A DNA stretch of 64,000 nt from Liolophura sinensis (GCF_032854445.1 NC_088302.1:18283338-18347337), one strand, 5' to 3'. Numbered from the stretch's first letter, positions 37,559 through 51,272 are shown. Notes: generated by a model from the letters alone, not told the origin. Translations and numbers: made by a program.

Positions 37559-37789
37559 CAAAGACAAAATGAAAACACACATATGCTAAAAAATACATCT
37601 ATAACCATGATTTTGAGAGCACTTTGTTTCTAGATTGCCAATGGATCTATCAATACAAGAATAACCAAGGTCTGCATTAAATTTGCTGCTTGTACCAGAT
37701 GATCTTTAGGTTTACAAATGGCAACAGAAAAAATAAGAGACTTAATGTCATTGCAAAATGTACTAACCAACAGTATTAAACGGAAGCAT

Positions 37790-38290
37790 TTACAGAGCTA
37801 GCAGGACTTTCGTTGCTAGCTGTCATCTGACAGCTCATCCAATACCTTGGGCAGGTATACAGTTATAGGATGACAAGGTTGTACGAGATGAAATCTTATC
37901 TTTACGACACAGATCCGACCGTAACTAATGATAAATGCTGACTGATGAGCAGAGAATCTTCCCATGTGACTAAGCCGGCGGCATTAGTTAAGTGGCTCGC
38001 AGCCCACAGCACGCAACAGTCGGCGACCTGCCTTTGAAACCGTGGCAGCGACGTATCAATAAATGTGGAGATTATGAGTCAGCCTGTGGCGATTATTACC
38101 TGCTGATCACAGGGATTGCTGCCACTTTGATCTGCTTACTTTCTACACGGACTACCCAGACAATGTCCCTTCAGATCTGTATTGCACTTGGCCTTATAAG
38201 CTCATCGCAACTGAGCCTGAGAGGAATTTTCTGCATTTGGCGATCGCATTTATCAACCCTCTTACAGCAGTAATAGATGTAGTGATCAGA
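37790..38290. promoter_or_regulatory. Candidate conserved non-coding / regulatory block D
   Basis: A 500-bp block of high complexity includes GAGCTAGCAGGACTTTCGTT, GCCGGCGGCATTAGTTAAGT and GGAGATTATGAGTCAGCCTG. A 93-codon frame (37992-38273) crosses part of it but has no recognisable domain. Regulatory DNA is the more likely reading, though a single exon cannot be excluded. Confidence 0.25.
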
Positions 38291-38662
38291 ATACCGTCAG
38301 CTATTGGCAAATTAGATGTCAAATATTACATAATAAGCTTTGTTCTTTTCAACCTTACTTCAAAAACTTGTTGTCAAAGTGAAATAAATAACCATAATTC
38401 AATGAGTAAATACCAGAAAATTACATCCAAATTTCAAAACAATGTCAAGCATTATTAATTCATTGAGCAGAACTGTGCTGAAAGTAAATTTTCCTACCTG
38501 TCTGGACAGTGACAAATGTCCAAGCAATTGATCACGCATGATCATAATACGTGTACATGTACTTTATTTATTCATTTATATGATCTGCTAAATGCCATGC
38601 TAAATTCTTCCCTTTGGCAAGCAGGAACCGAAGCACCTTGCATGAAAAGCAGACCATTGCTA

Positions 38663-38935
38663 TTTTTTTTATTTATTTATTTGATTGATGTTTTACGCCG
38701 TACTCAAGAATATTTCACTTATACGACGGCGGCAAGCATTATGGTGGGAGAAAAAAAACGCAGAGCCCGGGGGAAACCCATGACCATCCGCAGGTTGCTG
38801 TCAGACCTTCCCACTTACAGCCGGAGAGCAAGTCAGCATGAGCTGGACTTGAACTCACAGCAACCGCATTGGAGAGAGACTCCTGGGTCATTACGCTGTG
38901 CTAGTGCGCTAACCAACTGAGCCAAAGAGACCCCT
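38663..38935 (-). mobile_element. Full-length tRNA-derived SINE, best copy in the window
   Basis: Read on the minus strand, the head begins at 38935 with AGGGGTCTCTTTGGCTCAGT. The A box is in the complement of 38906-38924 and the B box GAGTTCAAGTCC is the complement of 38845-38856. The body (CCACCATAATGCTTGCCGCC, GAAATATTCTTGAGTACGGC) and an (AAAT)n tail follow. It is closest to the consensus I infer from all copies. The GGCTCAG head with a downstream B box fits a tRNA-derived SINE. Confidence 0.93.
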
Positions 38936-41900
38936 AGACCATTACTAAGTTGTTTGCCAACTTTCCCTATGCGTAACATACATGTACATTATACTGGTGT
39001 AACGTGCATGGGTTTCAATGTCCTCACAAGCATTTTCAACTGCCATCACCCATCACAAAGAGCTGAGGAATCTACAAAGTGCATGTGATTTACCCCAAAT
39101 ATGTAATTTATCATGGCTGATGCATGATACATCCCATTGGAAAAACACAAGGTTCGGCACCAAAGGTAGACTATTTTGGGACATTTATTTGCCTCTAAAT
39201 TGGGGCAAAACTTATGTACTCTAATTCTTCTCAATTTTGGGACGCCTGGTCAGCTCTTTAGCCAGTATTTTACATCGTCAGTCGATCCAATGCACAACAT
39301 CTTCATACCTTCTCTTTTCCAAAAAGCTGGAAGAGAAATGTAATTCTACTAATACTAGAAAGTGTACTAATATTTCACCTACAAATTAGAAGAATTAGGG
39401 GCATACGTGTGATTTAAATTCATCATAATATAGCTTCTTCAGAACCTTACAACGCAAGAGACAAATGCAAGGAGCTGACATTTTGGAGACAATAGATACT
39501 TTATTAGAATCTTCATGTGCTTGGCCCATTTTTTCTTACCTACTTTCATGTATATTAGTTTTTCCTGATAATATTACTATAAAAAAAAGGTACATGAGGG
39601 TGGATGCTGGTCAGATCTGATCACCCTATGTCCATGCAGTCCTGCACCAGCTAGTACATTACACCATCAGCTCCAAGGGAATGCCCATGTTCATCAGTAC
39701 AGTAATCAATGGACAACCCGAATCCCTTAACTGGCAATTTCATACATGAGCAAGCAAAGCACAGCAATAAACAAATATCCTAGACAAAATCTGTCACTGG
39801 AGTGAATTCCAACGCAATTAGTTTCAAAGCGTCTCTATTGCAGACAAGTGTAATCAGAGCAAATACCGTTATATGGTAATTTGGACGAGTATTTCAGGCA
39901 GTGGCTTGCTCAGAACGCTTCATATGGACATTTTTTTTTTTTACGCCATTATGAACAGAAATGCTGCTAGACATGACTAAACTGCAAATTATTGGGTTCC
40001 GGTTACAAATTTTCATTGGATAATAAGGCAATCTGTGAAGCTCTTGACAAGGGTATTGTATATATGACATTCTATAAATGCGTACTTATATTGCTCTGCT
40101 TTGATCTCATACAGGACGAAATTCCAATGTTATAAATGTCTATTATACAACTTACACTAAAATTATTATACTGAACACAAACTATTCAAACTTCTGTGAA
40201 CTAGTATACAGGAGTACAAATATGTACTCTCTTCGGTTTGCCAACTGGCTCACTGTTTTAAGTATGCAACTCTATGAATATTGGAGCCAAATAATAGAAA
40301 ACATGAGACATAAATTTTTTTTATTGTTTAGCACAGCACAGGATATCAGCACCGTGAAAAATAGACTTGAATATTCAAAACTTAACGAGTCTCCTGATCC
40401 ATGCAGTACAAGTTGTTCAATACCCTTTCAAGACTTCATAAGGGTCTCCTAGTAGCTGGTGGTAATTCTGTAATTCTGGTGCTGCCTTACTGAAACGCCA
40501 TGCTGGTTACACCTGACGTGCATGGTCCATCTAGTCAAGGAATATATCTACCAGTACTTTGCCTATTCAATCAGGTTTTTTTTTTTCCAGGTCAAAGATG
40601 AGTATTTTCTCACAGTTATTCATGCTATCATTCAACCAAAAAGATGACCTTCCACTGTACAAGTGAAATACAATACAGTATACATCACCCCTCAAACAAA
40701 TAAATGTATCAATGACAACTGTTTTTCAGCTAGAAAGGATTAGTATCACCTTTACAATATGTCAACGGAACATGTTGATTGGGAAGAAGAACCTCAATAT
40801 TGTAATCAATAAGAGACCACTATTGTATTAGGTATGCCACTAACGAAGAGCCACAGCTTGAGCTGATGTTTCAATGAAGAGGATCTATTCAAACTACTAA
40901 GTAGCATTTAATTGAAAATCAACACTTGGAGAAGTAAACAGGCAAGAGACTCGTCAAAGCCTACACCAAATCTCAGCACAAATCCAGCCTTTCCAAATGA
41001 AGTGGGTTCTTAACTGGGATAAAACTATCCCAGTAAATCTCGTCGTGGCGAAAGTCTACAGCAGTCTTGCCTTATTAATGAGCCCCGAGATTGTATTTCA
41101 CACCTGTCACTGCTTACCATCCATCTTTATCAACGAGACAAACGCAAGACAAACAGACCTGCACAAATCATTGGCAGACAAAAGCCAGTTCACAGCCTTG
41201 CTTTTCTGCCAGCGAAGTCCATGGCGAATTTACTCGACCTGCCACAAGCAACCGGACGGATATACCTGATCAGGTGGAGACATCCACACCGAGATCAATG
41301 CAGTGTTAATATAATTACCTGTGTACATTGATTTTGTTCATCCAGGTAAGAGAATTCTAACACGGCACAGGTAAGACAAGAGGTAAGACAACACAAACCA
41401 TAAATCTAACACACAATACTAATGACGCACTGTTTGAATTATTGGATACTTCCATCTCCACACAGACACTTAAGCTGGCCATTTCCTGCTACATAAGTCC
41501 ACACAGACATACTGAATTCAGTCACTAATTGGCTACTGTGTTTGTTCCACTGTCTCTTGCATTTAGCATACATATATATATATATATATACACATATATG
41601 AAACAAGTAGATCTATCCTTCATAGTATTCGCTGTATATACCGACATATGATTTTATGATCCTGATCATGCCATAATAATTAATCACAAATAATCAAGAC
41701 AGAAACTTAATTAACACAATATTCGTGCAACTCAGAAACTGTCTGATTTGTACCACCAGAATAAAACTGTATATATGGTTACTTTATGAAGAAAGATTTG
41801 AGGTCATTTGTCATTTACCTTAAAAAGTATACTATACAGAGGAGTTACACATGTTATAAAAACATTAATTTTATATTTATAAATACACTTTTTTTATCCT

Positions 41901-42474
41901 GAGTCACCACATCTTTCAACAAGGATTTATTTTGATGGGAATTAAATTTTCACTCAATATACCACGGGGGTCCGTTTTATGGATAGATGGAGAAAACCAA
42001 AATACTTGTACCCAGAAGAAACAAACTGATCTTTGTCAAGTAACTGATGAACTTTCTTAAATGTGACATACTCACATGTAGTACTGATTTAAGACAAGTG
42101 CTCTTCAACAAACCAAAAAGTAGCGTACACTAAGAGGGGAAATCAACAAATTTATTGCCTAAGGCCAGGATTGAACCCACACCTAAAAATATAAGTTTTT
42201 GGACTGATTGTAAGTTCAAAAATAGCTTAAGTTCTGTTCTATCCCAAAAATGGGAACTTCAATCCAATTTTGTCATAATAAAGTAGACTGAAGCATTTAA
42301 ATAATATGTGTCAAATAATGCTATGAATAAGAACAAGAGCATGTCAGAAAAATATCTGGATGAGAAGCCCCTGTGCATTTATTTACAGCAGAATTAGGTT
42401 ACAGATGGCACAGTTTTTAAAAGAGAGAAATGACCTTCATTCTAGGACAGCAAGCAGAAAGAGCATATGTGAAA
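38936..42474. other. Unique AT-rich non-coding DNA
   Basis: No gene was recognised. A (TA)n microsatellite lies at about 41572-41590. The stretch at 40990-41310 is of higher complexity than its flanks and carries a 90-codon frame without a known domain. Confidence 0.45.
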
Positions 42475-43615
42475 TACTGTGTGTTTGTGCAGGCCAACAT
42501 GTGGACAGGTTAATGTGTGTTTGTGCAGGCCAATTATGTGGACAGGTTAATGACCGTGCTGGTTAATGTGTTTGTAAAGGCCAATTTGTGGACAGGTTAA
42601 TGTATGTGCTATTTCATGTGTGTTTGTGCAGGCCAATATGTGGACAGGTTAATGTGCATGCTGGTTATGTGTGTTTGATCAAGCCAATATGTGGACAGGT
42701 TAATGAGTGTTTGTGCAGGCCAATTATGTGGACAGGTTAATGACCATGCTGGTTAATGTGTTTGTAAAGGCCAATTTGTGGACAGGTTAATGTATGTGCT
42801 ATTTCATGTGTGTTTGTGCAGGCCAATATGTGGACAGGTTAATGTGCATGCTGGTTATGTGTGTTTGATCAAGCCAATATGTGGACAGGTTAATGTGTGT
42901 TTGTGCAGGCCAATTATGTGGACAGGTTAATGACCGTGCTGGTTAATGTGTTTGTAAAGGCCAATTTGTGGACAGGTTAATGTGTGTGCTATTTCATGTG
43001 TGTTTGTGCAGGCCAATATGTGGACAGGTTAATGTTCATTCTGGTTATGTGTGTTTGGTCAGGCCAATATGTGGACAGGTTAATGTATGTGTTGGTTAAT
43101 GTGTGCTTGTGCAGGCCAATATGTGGACAGGTTAATGTGCATGCTGGTTAAGGTGTTTGTGCAGGCCAATATGTGGAGAGTTAACGAGCATGCTGGTTAA
43201 TGTGTGATTGCGCAGGCCAATATGTGGACAGGTTAATGTACGTGCTGGTTAATGTGTGTTTGGTCAGGCCAATATGTGGACAAGGTAAATGCATGTGCAG
43301 GTTAATGTGCCTAGCGGTTAATGTGTGAATTTGTGTGCTGGTTATTGTGCATGCTAGTTTGTGTGTGGACGTATTAATATGTGTACTAGATAACTTGACA
43401 GCATAGATGTACACTGGTTAATGTGAATACAAGTTAGTATGCTGACTGTTAATGAGTGTGTATTCTGGTCAATGTATGTGTACTGGTTAATGTGTGGGTG
43501 TACTGGTTAATGTGTGTGTGTGTGTGTGTGTGTACTGGATAATGTGTGTGTGTATGTCCTGGTTAATGTGTAACAGTGGTTAATGTTTGGGCTGGTTAAT
43601 GAGTATTTATTGCTT
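42475..43615. repeat. Minisatellite of about 48 bp with a 190-bp higher-order unit
   Basis: The basic unit contains GCAGGCCAATATGTGGACAG and GTTAATGTG plus a variable linker. TTTGTAAAGG recurs at 42571, 42761 and 42951, so blocks of four units repeat every 190 bp. After about 43270 the array degrades into TGGTTAATGTGTG words and a (TG)n run at about 43511-43533. The 77-codon minus-strand frame inside it is repeat translation. Confidence 0.9.
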
Positions 43616-43890
43616 ATATGAGGTGAAATGTCAGAATTTCCATCACTGATATTTCAAGCAGTTAAATATAACTTTTGTTATCACATTTTGATAACATTTT
43701 CTGCCCAGTCAATAAAGAAACATTTTGTTTTATGTTGTTCCAATCAGAGCTCGGCGGGATCAAGTCATCAGACAAGTTTAGTTAACATTAACATTCCTAC
43801 ATCATGCACCAAGACATGGTATCATACTAGACATCACACTATATATACCATATTCAAGTATGTTATGTCCTCCAGCTAAAACATTCAACT

Positions 43891-44034
43891 GTACATGGGA
43901 AGGTCTGTCAGCCACCTGTGGATGGGCCCCGCTCGGTTTCCTCCCACCATAATGCTGGCCGATGTCGTATAAGTGAAATATTCTTGAGTACCACATAGAA
44001 TACAAATGAAATAAATAAATAAATAAATAAATAA
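43891..44034 (+). mobile_element. SINE copy, 5'-truncated
   Basis: On the plus strand this copy has TGTACATGGGAAGGTCTGTC, CTCCCACCATAATGCTGGCC and AGTGAAATATTCTTGAGTAC with a long (AAAT)n tail. Confidence 0.9.
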
Positions 44035-47000
44035 AACATTCAACACCAAAAAGTTCAAATACACAAAGTGTCAAAATCTACTAAATTTGCGCCTAATTTG
44101 GTTATCGTTTTCACTTGTCACTTGAGCAATATTGAAGGTATTCAACCCTCGCTGTACAAAACATCATCTTCACATACACGTATACCCGCTCACAACTGTA
44201 TAACTACCCTAGACCTAACTCCTCAGAATCCAATCTTACACATTTCTCTTCATCAACTTTAAAACTAAAGGTAAAAATAAAATTGCACTTCCAGGGAAGA
44301 GAACATTATACGGCTGGTGGAAATTTTAAACAGCTTGTTTACGTGCAGAATATGACAACAGGACGGCTGTTTTATACACATGTCTATGGAGTCAAATTAC
44401 AGGGGCCATAATGAGCAGGTAATAACCTCTACTTAATGGCTATATAATTACACATACACCAATTCCAAACATTTATATTTTTCCGAGCAAGACGAAAATT
44501 GCCAACAAACAAAGGAAGTATGCACGAACCTTCAATTACCTACAAAATGAAATATGTAAATGTTGTTACATGTATATGTATGTGTCCTTCAACTTAGCCA
44601 TGCATGGTCCATGTCAATGTTATGCATGTAGCTTTCCATTCCAGTCATCCTTGCTTAATTCTTTGTTGAGCACAACCTGGCATTTGTGAATTATCTCACA
44701 GAATTGGGTTGCTGTTGGTATAATTCTTATTTTTCTTCTTTTTTTATTTTTTTTATTTTTGTTCTCCCTAATGAAAATGACTGGCATTTCAAAGAAATTA
44801 ACATCAAGAGAAAAATTACAAAAACAAAACAATACAAAAACTTTTATTGAATCCTAATAAAAACTGAATAAGTAGGACAATTTTTGGAAGGCCCATGAGG
44901 TTACTCACAACAAACATATTTATAATGATTGTCTAAACCAAATTTATACAAAAGAACAGTGCTACAACATTCGGGTAAAAGACTGTAACTTTAATTTGTT
45001 ATACTTCATGGCAATAAAGACAAAAATAAGAACGTTCACCTGGCCAGTGAAACGTCACTGTCAGGGTAAGATTATAACCATAAACAGTTAAGATAGCAAT
45101 CGCTGGGGTGGGGATAGGATCAATATATAGAACAGGGTTTGACATGAACAGTTTCTAAAGATATTAACCCAAGTATGTACGATCTCATTATGTAAACTCC
45201 GGGAGTGGAACAGGTAAACCTTGTGGTTTAACAAGAACTCTTTTTAAGATAACCATCACACATGGCAGACTATCAACCACAGCAGACAAGGTGTCGCCTT
45301 CACTTGTCTCCCACAAAGTCAACGAAACTACGTCAGAAACAGCAGTACCTCAGTCCATGCCAACCATTCTTGTCAAACATGCGGGTATAAAATGACAGTG
45401 GTTTATCAAAAGCTATCATGCATGCAGGTATCAAATGTGTCAGCTGAGATGGGTGTCTTAAATCTTAAGGATGCTGGAATGGGTGTTCACCTCCATGGTC
45501 CACTGACTACCAGCTACGCGTGGCTTCGATTGGTCACAAACACGAAAACTCAAAGAGGATAGAGTCGTCAAAGGTCATTCCACACACCTGTCTAAGAACA
45601 TTAAAGTTAAAGTGTGAAAGAGGGCCGTATTTAAACAGGAGTGCTCTAGTGACACGCTATTCCAATCTTTATACATGTACACTGTTGTTACAATTATAGC
45701 TAGAATTCTTAGAAATGATAAAAAAAAACGTCAAGTTTTAATCTACTTGACAACCAAAAGCTTTTAGGCCTGGTTCGACATCACGTAAACAAGCTTAGCT
45801 AATTATATATAATACCTTATCTACTTTAATAGAGACAATTAGGCCTGGATTACTGACATGAATTTATCTCTGCATAATATTCATGATGGTACAGAGGGAA
45901 AATACCATTACATCCTAAATCTGATATCTTCTAAATCTTGTAACAACCAGGATCAGCACTGAGATCCTATGGTTTCTGGATCCTATGGTTTCTAGATCCT
46001 ATAACCAGCATCTGATAATCAATTAATCAATGAACATGTTTCTTACCATTTTTTTCCTTTGGGGAGGGGGGGGGGGGGTATTATTGCCTAAATTAACTTG
46101 TTGACAGTTGTATAGGAAATATAAGGTTATTTCCTGACAATGGAAATAAATATGTATGTCAAAATAATGACTCACTTAAACAAAAGTCTTGACTCTCTTC
46201 AATGTTACATTTATCCTTTATTAAATAAGCCAGGTTAGCAGCTGAATTTTAGATATAATAACAGGAGATAGAACAACATTGTCCATCCCGAAGACAATGT
46301 TCCCATGTTTTTATAAATTTTATACATTACTTCCAACTTCAGGTAAAACTTTTCTCATGTCTCGGTTGTGCATTATTACGTCACAATTTTGAACACACTA
46401 TCCTTGCTAGAAAGTCAGTCATAAAACTGAGCAAAAGTAGCTTAGTCACAGACGCATAACGTACTACTTCACTCTGCCCTGATAAAACGCTGCTCACCAA
46501 GCACATGTACCTTACCACAACTATTACAGAGTTCAGTGTATTAACAACAGGTAGAAGAATAGACAGGCTTTACACCTCAATAGTTTTTCAGAAACTCTAT
46601 ATGCCAGGCTCGCCTTTAGGAAATCTGAAACTCCTTACAGCAATTACTACGAGGAGCAGTGAGCTGTAAATTTGTCAAGAATGCAGCTGTACTATGTATT
46701 CAGGTTGCTCTTGTTTTATGACCATGTGCAGAAGTTATCCTGTAATCTACTGAACATCTTGGTTTTTGTCCTGGTTGATGTGGAACGAGAGCATTTCTTT
46801 GTTATGCTAACAAGGTTGCTCCGTCTGGCGAGCGTCAAACAAAAACAGCATGCTGCTATAGAGACAATAGGGCACCAGTTAAACATTGGCAGCATGCATG
46901 TATCTTTCTGCCGGTTGTGGATATCAGGACTATATGAGCCAGGCACTAGTACATTTGGACGGACAGACAGACAGACTAAGACAAGAAGTGTATGCTCCTG

Positions 47001-47321
47001 AAATGTGAGTTAAGTCCTTCAATACAAGTAATTTTAATATTGACAGAAGTGATAATGACTGTACCACAGTTCTTCAGTAAGCTCTAAACCAAAACTTCAG
47101 GATGAAAAAATGGAGATTGTTTGCCTGTTACCACATTTACGAGTACTGCATTAAGAAATATTATTTTCACCATTCATTAGCATATCATTAACATAAAGTG
47201 GATACATACCGATGGACGAATGGATATGCAAATGTCAGGACCGCCAACAAAAAACAAAGAAACGCATATCCTTCGAAATTCTTGCCGTTGTCCCTCCCAA
47301 AAATCAAAACAAACATTACAG
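44035..47321. other. Unique AT-rich non-coding DNA
   Basis: No gene was recognised. A G-run lies at about 46064-46078. A 109-codon frame at 46672-47001 has no known domain and is overlapped by a minus-strand frame. Confidence 0.45.
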
Positions 47322-47324
47322 TAT

Positions 47325-47388
<64 letters not shown>

Positions 47389-47391
47389 ATA
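47322..47391. repeat. (TA)n microsatellite inside a perfect palindrome
   Basis: TATAGAAAGG precedes and CCTTTCTATA follows a run of about 50 bp of alternating TA. The whole 70 bp is self-complementary and can extrude as a cruciform. Confidence 0.9.
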
Positions 47392-48935
47392 TGTAGTATG
47401 TACAGTGTCTAGGACAGGAGTCTCTTCCTTGTGTCCATATGCAAACAGTACTAAACTGTTCTGCAGATCAGTGATCTCATTCCTGTGGTGCTACATGGAC
47501 AAATCCAAGGTCTGTAGAAATATTCAAATGTGCAATATAAACTGTCAACTGTGATACATGTGTAGTAAAACTGTAGAAATAATGAACATGGATCAACTGT
47601 TGTTAATTGATAATGATACAACAGTACTTTTATAATGAAAATAACCTTTCTACAGGTAACAGCTGGTTGGTTACTGCAATCTTAGGGGTTGAGGTTGAGG
47701 GCTGGGTGTTGGAGGGGGGAGGGGGTATCATGTCTCTCACCAGATGTTCCAGGGTGTCAATATGTCATAGAATACCTAGAATGTTTGCATCTTGGGGGTC
47801 ATTACCAGCATGTATAGTCAGGATGATGGGGCAGAGCATGTAATGCACCACACTGCTGCTGAAACACCCGATATGCCAGAACTTACGTCAGAGCTTTCTT
47901 CAGGCGTGCAGAAAAGCAACGCGTCCGATTCCAGATGGTTTCTGTTCAGTGCAACATGCCACAAATACCTTTGATATTCGATTAGTGTTTTTCCCCTCGC
48001 ATATCTGTTAATACAAGATGCCACCCTGAAACCCGGCTCAGGATCCGCTGGAATGACAGGTTCGCAAACTCACTGGGAATCACTTTCCTGGGCCCTGAGC
48101 TCCAGCCGACACAGAGAAATGTCAGTTCTAAACATTACTAATCCCATACGCCTTAGTCTGTGTCCTAGAGCAATTTTTTGCTTAATTTTCGAGGCAAAAT
48201 GTTTAGTCCTTATGTTTTGATCAGTCTACTTGCATTTCCAAGCAACCCCATATAAATGTCAGTTGTTTTACTGATGGACAGCAGGTGCTTGCATTGATGA
48301 TCATAAGAAGTGAGTTTCAAATTCAGCCGTCACACTGGCTCTTGTTCCAATGGCTGAGCTCTATATGATGACTCACTGACTGCTTGATTTCTAACACCAT
48401 AAACACAAAATTTTTCACTTATCTGAAGGCGGTCAAAAGAAAATCATGACACGGCTCCAATCTGTGTATCCCTAAAGAAAACATACCATCTTCATTATTT
48501 GCAGGAAAATAAGTGCTGTGCATGAGATCATATACTTTCATTATGTGCATGATACCAGAGATTTGCATGGTTCATAGGTGGAAAAACAGGTAACTCGATA
48601 TATATGCATATATATATATATATATTGTGAATCATTTCATACTGAATGGATGGATCAAACACATCTAAACTCCTACCACCCCTTTTCCTGACAGTATTAT
48701 ACTTTTTATTCCATTATCAGTGAAAGCATTGTGATGTCACGATGTCCCAGAAAGATTGAACATTTGTTACCCAGTGTGGGACATTCGGTTGACCCACTTG
48801 CAACAATACTGTTTATGATTGGTCAGTTGCCTGTTCTTGATTGGCAGATTGGAAGTGTCTATTAGAGATATATCCAGAATTTATAGTTCATACGTATAGG
48901 TTCCAGTGACAGTGTGATTTCAGGTAGGAAAAAGT
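47392..48935. other. Unique non-coding DNA
   Basis: A second short (TA)n run lies at 48597-48626. A degraded SINE body may be present at 48383-48435 (TTTTTCACTTATCTGAAGGC). No gene was recognised. Confidence 0.45.
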
Positions 48936-49077
48936 ACATACTGTAATTCTTAAAATTTGTCACATGTTTGTAAAGTGTTTATTCAAGCATATTCTGAAGG
49001 CATTATTTTGTGTTCACTGATAAAACTGTGCTTTTTGTGAAGCCTTGAAACTGGCCAATCTAACCAATGTAGTTTTA
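48936..49077. mobile_element. MITE copy 3 of the GTAATTCTTCAAC family, truncated
   Basis: TACTGTAATTCTT, TATTCTGAAGGCATTATTTT and CTTGAAACTGGCCAATCTAA match the two other copies. The right half and right inverted repeat are missing. Confidence 0.65.
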
Positions 49078-49439
49078 ATCGTACTGATTTTTGAATGAAA
49101 AGACCAAGACATGGTTGAACCAACATGGATTCACAATAATAGAAAAGTTTCATTCAGCCGCACGGTCTTTGTTGTAATACAGAACACATGCCAACTAATT
49201 CATTGCCGCAGGCAAACACACTGCAGTTTCTGTGCAACATCAAGACGGAACTACTTTCCTGTAAAAGAAAACTGGCATCATTTGCTTCTTAATTTAAATC
49301 AGTGTTAGTTATTCCTGTCGTCTTGCCTCAACTAAATCTTTCCAAACATTTGGTGTTCGAAGATCTAATTTTCCATACCCTAGTAAAACTAGCCACCTGA
49401 CCACCTTGGCATTTTATTGGTGACATTTGCCATTGAATT

Positions 49440-49920
49440 TCAATTACCTCTCATTTTTTTTCGAACAATTTTAAACAAAAGGAAATTGGCATTCGGAGTG
49501 GAAATAGCTGATACTGCTGTCCTTCAAGATTTAATGCCCCCCGTTTGGAGAGATGATGTCAAGATTACGACTTGATCACCTTCTTTTCAAATGTTTTTCC
49601 CAGACTTTTTTTAGGGTATCAGGATTCTTAAACTTGGAAGTGAACCTCATTTGGACACGTTGATAATCTGCAGAAATGACCATCAAACGGATGATTAGCA
49701 TTTGACTCCCTCAGCTTTAAGGTCCTTGCTTTGATTAAGAAATCTGGGAGAGGAGCTGGGCTTGGACATGACGTTATGGCCAAGTTTACACAGGCATGTG
49801 AAAACAGGCACTGGTAATTGATAGCTGTAAGCTTGGGCTGATCAAGATCAGGTGGGCAAGCCTTGGAGGTTACGAGGGCCGCTTACCATTCCCACATGGC
49901 TGTTATACGTCAAAGAGAAG
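49440..49920. promoter_or_regulatory. Candidate conserved non-coding / regulatory block E
   Basis: This is complex sequence with several AT-core factor-like sites (GGATGATTAGCATTTG, CACTGGTAATTGATAGCTGT) and stops in all frames. It is followed by a 143-codon frame (49931-50362) that I could not assign to any family. Regulatory role is inferred only. Confidence 0.25.
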
Positions 49921-50458
49921 ATTAGAATCCTTGACAGAAAAGAAAAAAACGCCTAACCCATTGCTATGTCATCTTGGTGATAGTCATCTTGTTGTAATCA
50001 GCTTGTCACCACGACTCACTGGTTCACATCCAATTGGGAGAGGCGCGTGCCATGATTTCACTCAAGATGGACACCAATCTGTGCAAGCACATCAAACCAA
50101 GCCTTCTGTCAAGAATTTAGACGATGCATGTTTGCGAGTTAAAAGTCTTCAAACACCACATGCAATTCGGCTTACAATGACACGCACTGCATCATGCCTT
50201 ATTGTTTCTGATAAACTGATACACGATCTACGAGAGGTATTATTATTAAACTATAATAATGTACAAGCATCAAAGTGTAGCTGTTCATTGAGCAATGAAT
50301 GCAGAACTTTTGTACAAGAAATGATTTACCAGTCAAAGCATATGAACTCAGAAACTAATTGAATCTATGATTAGAAGCTAATAAATTCACACTCAACCTT
50401 AAGAACATCATTAACAAGTGAAAAAAAAATATTACCATGTTTATTATATTAAGCATTT

Positions 50459-50702
50459 GTTTATTTATTTGATGTTTTACACCATACTCAAGAATATTGC
50501 ACTTGCATGTATATAACGGCAGACAGCATTACAGTGGCAGGAAACAGGGCTACCATCTGAAAGTTGCTGCAAGACCTCCCCAAGTATGCCAGAGAGGAAG
50601 CCAGTATGAGTTGGGCTTGAACTCACAGCGACAACATTCATGAGAAGCTTCTGGGTCATTAAACTGTCCTGGCAAGCTAACCACCGCAGCGTCAAATGCC
50701 CC
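50459..50702 (-). mobile_element. Near full-length SINE abutting the copia remnant
   Basis: On the minus strand this copy has an ATTT tail, ACACCATACTCAAGAATATT, CAGCATTACAGTGGCAGGAA and a head with a B-box-like GGGCTTGAACTC. Its head ends within about 15 bp of the first recognisable gag codons of the copia element. It may have inserted into that element or marks its truncated 5' end. Confidence 0.85.
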
Positions 50703-50714
50703 ATTTGCAAGCTT

Positions 50715-51272
50715 ATAGTGACTGACTTACCGAAGGCTAAACAAGCGTCGACAGTCTCCCTTTCCCTGACTGGTCAAGCCAGGCAACTAGCGATCGAAAT
50801 GTGGGCTGACAATTTGGATGAAAACGGTGGTATGGCATTGTTGATTGACAAGCTGGACTCAGTATTTCTGAAGGAAAAAAGAAGCATTCCACCTATGAGC
50901 TATACTCCTGATTTGAGAATTTCCGGAAGCACAGTGACACTTCCATGGCTGACTACTTAATAAAGTTTGAGCAAATATATAACAAGGCTAGAAAGCACGA
51001 CTTGCTCTTACCTGAGGCAGTTCTAACATTCATGTTGCTAGAAAATGCAGGCCTAAGCACAAAAGAGCTATTAAAAGAATATTTGATTCTGGAGTGCAAC
51101 ATTCTTAGGCTATGAACAGTGAAGACGGTTTGATGGGGACAATAGCAGAAAAGCTGCACAAAGTCAATTCAGAAAAGGTCAGGTACCGAAAGATACAAAC
51201 CCTTTGAACAAGTAGGGAAAACGTACTAGTTGTGCGGTATGTGAAAGTGTGTTTCACTGGGCAAAAGACTGT
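50715..51272 (+). pseudogene. copia gag fragment with CCHC zinc knuckle
   Basis: The first frame reads PKAKQASTVSLSLTGQAR and continues to about 50880. It then shifts to MADYLIKFEQIYNKARKHD near 50945-51010, a gag capsid-type helical segment, and shifts again before the knuckle CAVCESVFHWAKDC at 51231-51272. At least two frameshifts separate the parts. Gag would package the element RNA in virus-like particles in the cytoplasm; this copy is not translatable as one product. Confidence 0.8.

Noticed and set aside
38845-38924. tRNA gene suggested by A- and B-box-like sequence
   Set aside because: The boxes belong to the head of a SINE with a body and (AAAT)n tail; no tRNA cloverleaf was evident.
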